Positions 20,554 through 29,842 of a stretch of DNA of 64,000 nt are shown in pieces. The number at the start of each line of letters is the position of its first letter. Position 1 is the first letter of the stretch. Position numbers and translations under genes: made by a program. The notes beneath the pieces are model-generated. The model saw only the letters and a list, made by a program, of their open reading frames with translations. It did not search any database and was not told the DNA's origin. Origin of the DNA: Ophiobolus disseminans (taxonomy: Eukaryota; Ascomycota; Dothideomycetes; Pleosporales; Phaeosphaeriaceae); NCBI GenBank assembly GCA_010093685.1, contig MU006238.1, positions 376,129-440,128 of the forward strand, in the 5' to 3' direction.

Positions 20554-22953
20554 CTAGTAACGACTGTACACCCGACGTGATTCTGGCGCAGCCACTTCGA
20601 TGGGCTCGTCCTCAACATACCGCCTTGTCTGTGGTGCCGCACTGTAGTACCGGCGCTCGTCAATGGGCTCTTGATGTACAACACTGACCTCGCGATACTG
20701 CGGCTGTGGCGCACGCATCGAGCCAGGCTGAATGCTCTCGTGACGAACATAGCCCTCGGGCAGCTCTCGTCGCACAACCTCCGGTCGCATACTGTAAGCC
20801 CTGGAGGGGATGTACTCTCGCGGCGGGCCCATCTCTTCGTACTGCGGACGGTACTCTACTTCGACAGGGCGACGTGAGACCTCTCGCTGCCGGTAAGGTT
20901 GCGCTTCAATGATCTCAGGACCTTCCACGTAACGCCGAGGTGGCGGAGGCATCCTCATCCCCGCGTCGTCCTCGTATATCTCGGCACGAGGTGTGCGCAT
21001 TGTGGGCTCTCGGGTGACACCTCGCTCATAGAAGGGATCGACTTCGGTTCTCCGGCTTGATGGTGGTGCGGCAGATTCTCTGACATCGACAGGTGCAGCG
21101 TAGTACTTGTTGCCATACTGATCCACCACAATGCGACGAGGCGGTGGAGCCATCAGCACAGGAGAATGTTGCCGAGGAAGATATTCGAGAGCGGGCGATC
21201 GGGAGCGATCGCGAACATATCTTGGAGCAGCTGAAGGGCGGGCCGAAACTTCTCGGTAAACGGGTATTTCAGGGCGATCTACAAACGCGTGGGACGCCGA
21301 TCGCATCTGGCGAGGCTCGGCTGCAAATACTTCTCCACCGCCGCCAGGTGAAAACGGACGTCGAGCGTACTGAAGACTCGCAACTCGCCGCAGATCCGAC
21401 TCGTCGCGCTGCACTCTGCGCTGGGGCACTCGGATTACAGTGGGCGACGAAGGCTCATCATATTCACGGTATGCCCGCGAAGAGGATTCCGGTTCCCTGT
21501 AGTAGACTGGCTGCACTCTGCCAGGGGATTGGGCGGTCACGGCATCTACATCAGCAGGTACTGGCTGCAGCGCGCGACGTTTGCTGGGTTGGGTGTCTGG
21601 ATAAGTGGCGAATAGCGGAGGTGACTGAGGTTCTTCTTTGATGTACGGTTCGGGAGAGCGAATGGGCGGCTTGTTGGCTTGCTGTTGCCGCTTCTTCTCC
21701 ACTCGCTTCTCATCTCTTCGTCGTTTGCGAGGATTTGAGAGGGGAGGGGCCGGACCAGCTGGGCTGTGACGGCGGGATGAACTATACAGATATCAGCTTG
21801 CTATCCACCACAAAAAGATGCCTCGTAGGTCTTCTCCGTATCCCTGCTTGACATGCGAATAGCATGTCCACTTGTAATCTTGTCCTATCCCACCAGTCTA
21901 CAGCTGCTGCGTACAGCAGGACAAGGTACAGAGAGATTGAGCTCATGTTCGACTGAGGGACAAGGGTGCCAAGAAGGACGGAGAAGACGGAAAGAGAGCC
22001 AGAACGGAAAAGAATGTGGACATGTCATACCCGTTTTGAGCGCCTCGGTCGCGCGCCCGACCTCTGCTGGGCTCATTGACACTGATATCAGCAGGAGGCG
22101 GCGAGTAATCTTCCTCCTCTGCATCGTCAAGCAATGTGGCAGGCTCAGGTTCGTAGATCTCAATATCATCGGCAGGTTCATAGGCCTCTTCATCAAGATC
22201 GATCACTGCTGGATGGGCAGGCCTGGCATTGACAAGCTGTTTAGCATGCGATGTGAGTGAACCTGCAAGATCAACATTGGTGTTCTGTTTGGGATCAACC
22301 TCCTCAGACGACCAGCTGTCTGCTTTGCTAGAGTAGTACGAGTTTTCGTCAAACGACTCGGCTCCGTCGCTGTTGTTAGTGGTAGATCGTATGCCAGATA
22401 CCGGCGGCACGCGCAGCTGAGCTTGAATGAGACACTCCTCCACGTTCAAGTGGGCTTCTCGCTCATCCGTATCATTCCCGCGGCCCTTGCGATCAACCTG
22501 GTCCTTGATGGCACGTTCAATCTGCTGCCGCCTGAGCTGTAACTCGGCCCTGATCAGATGGTCAGACTTTGTAAGCAGGACCGGGTCGATGCTAGAGGAC
22601 GCGGATACGGCGGAATAGGGTCGCTGTGTGGGTGGGACAGGGGAAACAAACTCGTTTGCTGTCGGAGGGGGTTTGAGCGAGCTATCCGGTCGTGGAGGGA
22701 GCAGCTGCGAGGAGGCGGGGATACCATGCGAAGTGCCGTTGGTCGTCGGCCTGGCGGCCGGCGTGGTTTGGGGAAGACGCGGTGCAACCTGTTCAATTAC
22801 TTTGGCTGGGAGAGAGATACGTGGGTGTTTGCTAGCAAGCACATCATCGCGTATCTGCAACAGCTTCTGTAGGAAATCGGCCTCGCGAAGCACCTCAGTG
22901 GACACAGCGCTGGTGCCGTTCAGGAACGGTGGTGCTGTTGCGGCTGTCGACAT
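20554..22953 (-). CDS. Unrecognised Arg/Pro-rich conserved-looking protein
   Basis: Two exons, 22953-22031 and 21781-20554, are joined across an unusually long intron of 249 bp (21782-22030), giving 716 residues. The phases fit (GG plus T completes a Gly codon). I do not recognise the family. Residues 20-45 are helical (EADFLQKLLQIRDDVLAS), and a charged helix lies near 130-160 (LIRAELQLRRQQIERAIKDQV). An acidic segment near 250-300 contains EPADDIEIYEPEP. The second exon starts with a basic motif, NPRKRRRDEKRVEKKRQ, that looks like a nuclear localisation signal. It continues as a long Arg/Tyr/Pro-rich tail with repeated PPPRR, SRRT and EVSRRP elements. The composition suggests a nuclear, largely disordered protein. 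The bidirectional promoter with the HAD gene is only about 300 bp. Confidence 0.72.
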
Positions 22954-23255
22954 GAATAGCTGGCAGACAATGTGCGCTGCGGCAGCTACAAGCTAGATCT
23001 CAGTATCAAACACCCAACGTGTGATGACGATCAAAAGTCGCGATACACAGGAACGAGCGATGCACGCTGTCGAGTTGCGGTGGTGGTGATGCGGTTGGGA
23101 AGCGACACGCCAGATTGAAGAAAACCATCGAGGGCGCGACGAACGACATCCACTGGGCGCGCTAACGTGCTAGTTGCGCTAGGCCCAAACGGATCGCGAC
23201 TTATTCAAGGGCGCCCTTCACATTTTGACTCTTAACGATCAACCACAACTACAGA
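22954..23255. promoter_or_regulatory. Short bidirectional promoter
   Basis: Only 302 bp separate the start codons of the minus-strand Arg/Pro-rich gene and the plus-strand HAD nucleotidase gene, so both promoters must share it. No clear TATA box was seen. Confidence 0.4.
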
Positions 23256-24319
23256 ATGGCGGAACAGAATGAGAAGCCGGTGTTCTTCTTTGATATCGAC
23301 AATTGTGTAAGTAAAGCAGGCGCACATATACAGTGCAATCAAGACACAAGGACTTGCTTCTGCGAGTCTTCAACCATTTGAAGTACGCATGAAGCCGTGC
23401 TCAGCGGTATCAGTGAGCGCGATGCTGTTCAATGGTTTTGCTCTATTGCCTGTTTGACTTTTTTTCTCAAACATCTGCTGACAATGGTAGCTTTATCCAA
23501 AGAGTACGCCTCTCAATCAATGATGCATACCTTACCACTGACTCATATAGGCCTCAAAATTCACGGCATGATGGCAGGACTGATTGGTGAGTGGATATTT
23601 TCCGTCACAGACTGTTCTGTGCGGACGAACTGGTATCTATGTTTGTTATATAACGGTGTGGCTGATTACATCACAGATAAATTCTTCGAGGACCACCTCA
23701 GTCTCTCCAAGGAAGACGCCAACGAGCTCCACTACAGGTACTACCAAGAGTATGGACTCGCTATCGAAGGACTTGTCCGGCACCACAAAGTGGACGCCCT
23801 GGAGTATAACAGCAAAGTTGACGATGCACTACCCTTGGAAGACGTCATCAAGCCGAACCCAGAGCTGCGCAAGCTGATCCAGGACATCGATACCAGCAAA
23901 GTGCGACTGTGGCTTTTCACTAACGCTTACATCACACATGGCAAACGTGTCGTCAAGCTACTCCAGATCGATGACCTTTTCGAAGGAATCACATACTGCG
24001 ACTATGGATCGGACAAGTTCTTCTGCAAACCACATGCGGAAATGTACGAAAAGGTCATGGACGAAGCTGGAATCAAATCGAATCAGAACTGCTACTTTGT
24101 CGGTGAGTAGGTATAAACTCTGAACTTTCGCGACTAATTCGTGAAGACGATTCCTACATCAACTGCAAAGCGGCTCACGAAAGAGGATGGAAAGTAGCCC
24201 ATCTGCTCGATCCGTCTGATCCAGCACCGCCACATCAAGCTTCAAAGTACCAGATCAGGAGCCTGATGGAGCTGCGCGACATATTTCCTGAGGTGTTCAA
24301 GAGTACCCAAGAGGCATAG
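23256..24319 (+). CDS. HAD-family pyrimidine 5'-nucleotidase (SDT1/PHM8 type)
   Basis: Five exons, 23256-23306, 23491-23503, 23551-23586, 23677-24102 and 24147-24319, encode 232 residues. The enzyme family dephosphorylates pyrimidine (and other) nucleoside monophosphates in the cytosol. HAD motif I is FFDIDNC, with nucleophile Asp13 and general acid Asp15. Motif II is LFTNA, the conserved Lys is in DKFFCKPHAEMYEK, and motif III is the FVDDSYINC pair formed across the last intron. Exon 2 is only 13 nt (CTTTATCCAAAGA) and exon 3 only 36 nt. Both are needed to rebuild the family sequence NCLYPKSLKIHGMMAGLIDKFF, which spans introns of 184, 47 and 90 bp. Without them the frame is broken upstream of the cap region. 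The last intron is 44 bp. Yeast SDT1 and PHM8 are the closest named relatives; which one this corresponds to cannot be told. Confidence 0.88.
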
Positions 24320-24638
24320 GCAAAGCGTAGTACAACGATTCCATCAATGATCTCTAGGAAGATTGGGTTTCGCAAACCCGAGTGTAGCACATAGAGTCAT
24401 GTGCCGCACAACAGCATGATTTCGAGTCAGCAGCATACCGATAAATTATAGATGCTCAAATATAAAAGAATTACCGAAGGAGATGAGTGGTGTCGATATC
24501 GTGAGGCTACCTTATCTTATCGGCCTAGAGCTATGAGCTTGAGCTCCACCCTTGCATCACACCCCTCTCGGGCCATTTGACGGCACGCGTATAGACACCA
24601 GCCTGATCCCTCCGAGTAAGAAGAGCAAAAGCGCATGA
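24320..24638. other. Intergenic, tandem plus-strand genes
   Basis: A 319-bp stretch between the HAD nucleotidase stop and the PBSP gene start. It must hold a 3' end and a promoter; nothing specific was seen. Confidence 0.35.
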
Positions 24639-25688
24639 ATGGATTCGCAGAGAGCGAAATACTATCAGACAATGTCGTCAGCATCCGCATCAAACGATGC
24701 GCTACCTCCCCCACAATCCTCAGCGTTACCTCCATCCCACGGCACACCCAACGCCAACTCTCGCGATACTCCTGACTGCTCACCTTCAGAACTGCCTTCT
24801 TCAGATACATCAAAAGTGCTGCCCCAGCGCAAACCCCTCCTCCGCCTCGAACTCCGCGACCTCTCCTCCGACGGCTCGCGCGCCTTCCTCCGCCTCATCC
24901 ACGCCTCGCACGCGCTGCAAGATGCTGTCGACGCAGTCCTTAGGTATCTCTACAAGGACATGCACGCCTCATCCATACCGCCCACACGCTCCATAACGCT
25001 CGTCATTCGCGATCTCGAGGGCGTGGCGTACACAACTGGTCTTGAGCTCGACGACGACCACAAGGAGATACACTTCAGTACACAGCATATCATGCGCATC
25101 CCCGAGTCACAGCAGAAAGAAGAGACGCTAGGTGTTATCGTGCATGAGATGGTGCATTGCTGGCAGCATAGTGGGTTCGGGACTGCGCCTGTGGGCTTGA
25201 CGGAGGGCGTTGCGGATTGGGTGCGGTTGAAGGCTGGGTATGCGCCGCCGCACTGGAAGCAGCATACCGACTGTGATTGGGATGCGGGATATGAGCGAAC
25301 GGGGTACTTTTTGGAGTATTTGGAGAAGGAGCATGGTGCAGATGTAGTGAGGAGAATCAACGACGCAATGAGGGGATGCAATTATGATGCAGATAAGGTG
25401 TGGAAGGGGTGTTGTGGGAAGGGCGTTGAAGAGCTGTGGAAGGAGTACAAGAAGAGCGTTGATACTGCGAAGAGTGAAGTCAGCGGCCAAGAAAAGAGCG
25501 ACGATAAGACGGAAGAGACGAGTGAAGGAGAGGCTGAGGAGAAGAGTGAAGATAAGACCCAAGAAGAGGACAAAGACGCCTCAGAGGTTCAGCAACTACC
25601 GCTCTACGAGGAGGACAAGACACCACGTGAAAAGGCACGACGAGGCGGCAACATGCACGTTCCGATTCGGCCGGGTGCATCGTCCTGA
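24639..25688 (+). CDS. PBSP-domain putative metallopeptidase
   Basis: A single exon of 349 residues. Residues about 60-270 match the plant basic secretory protein / peptidase BSP family: LELRDLSSDGSRAFLRL at the start, a zinc-binding HExxH motif HEMVHCWQH (His169, Glu170, His173), GLTEGVADWVRL after it, and HWKQHTDCDWDAGYERTGYFLEYLE. These are the hallmarks of the gluzincin-like fold, with the downstream EGVADW likely giving the third ligand. Plant members are secreted defence proteins, but I see no signal peptide here: the N-terminus is Ser/Pro-rich and polar. The C-terminal 75 residues are a Lys/Glu-rich charged tail (EVSGQEKSDDKTEETSEG), unlike the compact plant proteins. An internal ATG at 24672 (context ACAATG) may be the true start. 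It is probably intracellular. Confidence 0.8.
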   Translation: MDSQRAKYYQTMSSASASNDALPPPQSSALPPSHGTPNANSRDTPDCSPSELPSSDTSKVLPQRKPLLRLELRDLSSDGSRAFLRLIHASHALQDAVDAVLRYLYKDMHASSIPPTRSITLVIRDLEGVAYTTGLELDDDHKEIHFSTQHIMRIPESQQKEETLGVIVHEMVHCWQHSGFGTAPVGLTEGVADWVRLKAGYAPPHWKQHTDCDWDAGYERTGYFLEYLEKEHGADVVRRINDAMRGCNYDADKVWKGCCGKGVEELWKEYKKSVDTAKSEVSGQEKSDDKTEETSEGEAEEKSEDKTQEEDKDASEVQQLPLYEEDKTPREKARRGGNMHVPIRPGASS

Positions 25689-26318
25689 GGCCAATCCTAG
25701 GTTGTGAGCCGATCGAGTAGTCTGAGCTGTATCCGTCCTATTTGTGCATTGATACCTACGGACACTTCCGCCTAGCTACTTCCTCGGAACCCTCACCACT
25801 ATACGCAGTCTGTCGGCTATCGGAAAGCCGTCTTCATCTGCGCCAACTAGTAGTTGTCGCATCGTCGAGAACACACCAAGGGTCGTGTTATTCTCAGACA
25901 CGTCAGGCTTCTAACGCTTCTTTTTGTCTTTTTGATCTCGTCACTCAGCTGGCACGGAACTCTGGACCCATCAATAGGAAGGCTGAGCGAGCATGTTGTT
26001 TCAAGCCATGACTGTGGGAAGATGCGAACACTCCCTGACATCCTTCGCAAGCCTAGCTGTTGTATGCTGTGTTATTCGAGGACATGGAGTGGCTGATGGA
26101 TTGGAATCACAAGGCGATTAGATGTGACACCGTCAGGGTAATAGCAGAACTATCCAAGAAAGAAAAAGAAGATCTTAAGTCAACGCTAGGACGCAGGTGC
26201 GAGTAAAGTGGGGGTGAGGTATGCACGTTCGGTCCTCAGTCATCCAAATGTCAACCTGGATACCTCAACAACCACAAAATCATACCACGAGATTAAAGAG
26301 ACAAAAAAAAGCGTTAGA
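25689..26318. other. Intergenic, no gene seen
   Basis: The 3' region of the PBSP gene up to the tRNA. Several short open frames overlap on opposite strands without motifs. Confidence 0.4.
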
Positions 26319-26391
26319 AGCCTGACGTGGGGCTCGAACCCACAACCTTGAGATTAAGAGTCTCACGCGCTACCGATTGTGCCAGCCGGGC
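26319..26391 (-). tRNA. tRNA-Lys(CTT), 73 nt, with two A:C mismatches
   Basis: On the minus strand the sequence folds as a cloverleaf. The 5' end is GCCCGGC, the D-loop contains AATCGGTA, and the anticodon arm is TGAGACTCTTAATCTCA, with anticodon CTT in a CTCTTAA loop. The T-arm is TGTGGGTTCGAGCCCCACG and the 3' end is GTCAGGC plus discriminator T. There is no intron. Two A:C mismatches are visible, at acceptor pair 4-69 and D-stem pair 12-23; a G in place of A would pair at both. The anticodon loop and the T-loop TTCGAGC (B-box) look intact, so it may be functional or a slightly degraded copy. Confidence 0.88.
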
Positions 26392-27018
26392 TTGTTGTTG
26401 CTTGATTGATGAGAGAATTTGCAATTATCCACATCATATTCTACATTGCATACGTGTTAAAGCGAGTTTGACTGAACAGACTGACGAATTCTGCGCTTGG
26501 TTGTGCGGGACAAAATTTTACTAGATGTGGGTCCAGGGTCAGATGAACTTAGCGTTCGGCGTATCCAATTTTCGGTTCAACGCCACAATTGCTTTATGAA
26601 GTAATATCTCAAGATCGACAATCCGACTACTACTTCTGCATGCTAAAACATATCGCTCTGCTATATGCTAATGTACAATTAAGCCTCTGCTTCTTATAAC
26701 CCCGGCCTCTACTTGTGTTCAAACTTCGAATGCTGCCGTAATACGAATGACCTCGGGGATGAGTCAGGCCTACAATAAAATCATCAAGTGTTTAACGGCT
26801 CACGCATCTTCAGTTCTTCATCGACAGAACGCAGACGAGGTCATTGACAGACTACACAACTTGGTACAGTCTGCACGTTCTCGCTTAAGATCGCTCAACT
26901 CATAGATCCAATGATACTGCAACTCCCTCCAGGATGCACTTTCATCAAGCCAAAGCAAGGGCTTCAGGCAGATGTCACCTACCGAATCAACCCTCTTATT
27001 TTCCAATCTATCTTCTCT

Positions 27019-27080
27019 GCAACGCAGCCCCTTCTATGGTTCGCTCCAGCATCTTTGCCTCGTAAGGCCTGTAATCTAAC
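27019..27080. repeat. 62-bp dispersed repeat, copy 1
   Basis: The copy reads GCAACGCAGCCCCTTCTATG onward and matches 28184-28245 along its whole length. Nearly all differences between the copies are transitions (A/G or C/T), and the flanks do not match. Confidence 0.7.
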
Positions 27081-28183
27081 CATAAATAGACGCTTCTATA
27101 CAATATTCCCTCTCGCATAATTGTATACAGTCTTTGCACAGCATTCTTTTCGCAGCATGCTAAAGAAGTCGGTCGCTATCGTTGGGGAAGCAGAGACCAG
27201 GCCCGTAGTCTGACGAGTAGTCGTCTGTCGAAGCCATGATATCGTCGATTGAGACGTCCGAGCCGTAATCGGATTGCTGGTCGATGTCGGCCCGAGCACT
27301 CTCCGCAGGAGCATCGACTACGCGGTGAAGGAAGCGGCCGGTCTACCTATCCTAACCTCCCCACTCGGAAGAGTCGAGACGGTAGGACGCGCCATGGGAG
27401 ACTGTACAGGGCCGGCCCCTTGATGATGGAACGAGTGACTATGAAGAGTTGTGACGAGAAGTCATGCGGCGAAGGAAAAGATGCAAGGAACGGTGGGACG
27501 AGACGCGTCGGTGCTCCCAGCTAACGGTCCCTGCGCTGCACGTGAAGACGTGAACGAAGCTAGTCACATCCAACGCGTCGAAGCACGTAACCTTGATTTT
27601 TTAGGACGATAATGACTAGTAGACGTTTGACAAGAAAATCATCCGCACTGTCCCTTAACTCTAAGCTGCACACATAATGTGGGTTGACATTTTAGAGAGT
27701 GATGGTCCTTACTTGATCGGAATGGTCTTGAAAGATGATAAAAAGATGTACTTGAAGTTTTATTCGATGCACAGCTGTGAACGCCTAGGGACCCACTGGC
27801 AACGACACAGTGCTTTACACATCTAGAGTAGGACTTTCGGAGCAGCGCTTTCAACAGCCAAACTCATGTCTTTTTCAAAATAATGCAGTTGTCACAGACA
27901 GTAGGAGTGTGATTAAGCTTCTCAGAACACAGAAAGACACACCTGCATGTAACTGTCCAGATAGTAGCGCTGAATGAGTAGCAGTTGCTGAAAATCAAAG
28001 CGCGTAGTGGAATGGCAGGCGAAGAAAGAGCATAGAGTTGAATTGATATGACGAGAGAGGTGGTATGTAGAAGCATGAATGCATACTATTGTTCGCGTAG
28101 CGGAGCTCCTCCCTAAGGTCTGCGGTTCGCATTTGCGACTTACAGTCACCTGTGCTTTCGCATCCTTGCGAAAATCACGCCTC

Positions 28184-28245
28184 GCAACACAGCCCCTTCC
28201 ATAGTTCGCTCCAACATCTCTGCCTCGCAAGGCACCCAATCTAAT
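28184..28245. repeat. 62-bp dispersed repeat, copy 2
   Basis: The copy reads GCAACACAGCCCCTTCCATA onward and is the partner of 27019-27080. Shared invariant blocks include GTTCGCTCCA and CAATCTAA/GTAATCTAA near the end. Confidence 0.7.
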
Positions 28246-28692
28246 TGCCCTTCAATGGGAAGACGTGTGTGGCGGAGTAGATTACGAAAGCGTAAGCTCA
28301 TTGCCAAGGTGATTTAGGGGGACCTAGCGGCGGGTTTAAGTGGGTAGGGCGGATGCAGCCTCATCCGCTGCTGACGAGTCTTGTTGTGACGTCTGTAGTG
28401 GTTTTCAGGCGGTGCATAAAGTGTGGGTGTTGATGCGAGAAGACGTGCAGCTGTTGGGCTATGGAAAGGTTCACGATCACTACTGCTGGATAGGGAGAAC
28501 CACATGCAGTTGCTCCGTATCTGCGCGGATCAGTCGCGAAAGGTACCGTAGACTTTGGTGACGCCACACTGAACACCAAGTTCCGAGACGGAGCTTTTTG
28601 ACCTTGAGCTGTCAACCTTTGACTACCTTACGGATTCTCTGGGTATCTCAATATCGGAAAAGCTCTTTTCAGTCTCTCGGTGCACTTACAGC

Positions 28693-29842
28693 ATGCCGCA
28701 GACTCGACGCGGTGCGAAATCTGGCGCGGATGTTTCGCAACCAGACGCGCCCCAAAACAAGGAGAACGCTGTGACTAAGAATGATCTGAACAGTACGTTA
28801 TTGTCTTAGTCAAGCGCGAAAGTCAAAAAGAGAAAACCATCACCAAATGTCACGGTTGAGGGCATCTCCTGCCTCACGTGCAGTGGCACCTCACCTCTGG
28901 TGAGACGATGCTGCCTTTCCTACACTAGCGCTGTTTACAGCCCATCATGTATATTTACTGTTCGTAGCTTCACTCAATACAACCTCAGTTCAATCCTTCA
29001 ATTCTTCCTGCATATGCGCTGTTCCCACACCGCGACACCAAATCAGGGCCAAGTCTCGAGGAAACGAAAGAGTACAGGCACTTCTCAATCGGCTGCTGTG
29101 AAGAACAGGCGCAAAGGTACGGAGATGCATGCAGAGACCGAGGAGCAAGTCGTACATAAGCCGCGTCTTGTCACCCCAGACCTGGAATTCGACTATGATC
29201 GCTCACAGCTACGTGATCCGAGGCTCACACCGAGCCGCTAAGGACCCACGATACGAGGGGTTCGACATACCCGATGAAGTGAAAGCGCATCTTGGAAACA
29301 CTCGCGAGATTCCAAAGCCAGAGAAGCCGTCTGGGCGACATAATGCCGCACAGAAAGACCAATTATTTACCGAAGAAGCACGTATCAACCCACTTCTGAC
29401 GTTCCACAATTTACACCGCTGCTACTACAAAGGCCGCGACGGTTCTCCAACTTATGATGACGGTGGGTTCCAGCTGGATTACGACAAGGTTGCAGAATGG
29501 TTGAAACCACAACCTTACAACAGGCAAAAGATGATCCGCGGCATGGAACGAGCAGTCGCAGAAGCTCAACGTGACAAAGATCAAATTTAAAAGCTGTTCT
29601 TCGTGAAGATGCCGAAGAACCGTGAGTGTATGCGCTATGACGTCAAAGACTACATGTTAGATTATGTTTCCAAAGATTTCGGGATTCCATTCCATCAGGT
29701 TAAGCCCGAACAGGTCAAGATCTGGAGAGACAAGAGGTTTCAACCGGTGGAGTGCAAGGATTGGTAGGAAGAACCAAACGAGGAGGACGGAAAGAGGATG
29801 AGAAATTTGGAAGCGGGTGTATCGTTGCGGAAAGACATATGA
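28693..29842 (+). pseudogene. Degraded protein-coding gene, family not recognised
   Basis: A good ATG at 28693 opens 33 codons (MPQTRRGAKSGADVS) up to a GTACGT donor at 28793. Coding sense resumes from about 29047 (GQVSRKRKSTGT), runs to 29236, and then must shift by one base to continue as KDPRYEGFDIPDEVKAHL. That frame runs into TAA at 29588-29590 and carries on in the same frame as KLFFVKMPKNRECMRYDVKDY to a TAG at 29765-29767, finally ending at TGA 29840-29842. So one frameshift and two in-frame stops interrupt a protein of roughly 300 residues. The exon structure between 28793 and 29046 is unclear, since simple removal of that interval does not keep phase. I do not recognise the domain; the residue pattern is not that of a transposase. 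Confidence 0.6.

Larger units (their letters stand above)
26392..28692. other. Gene-poor intergenic region
   Basis: About 2.3 kb with only short random open frames on both strands. It contains the repeat pair listed separately. I see no transposase, reverse transcriptase or long terminal repeats. Confidence 0.4.
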
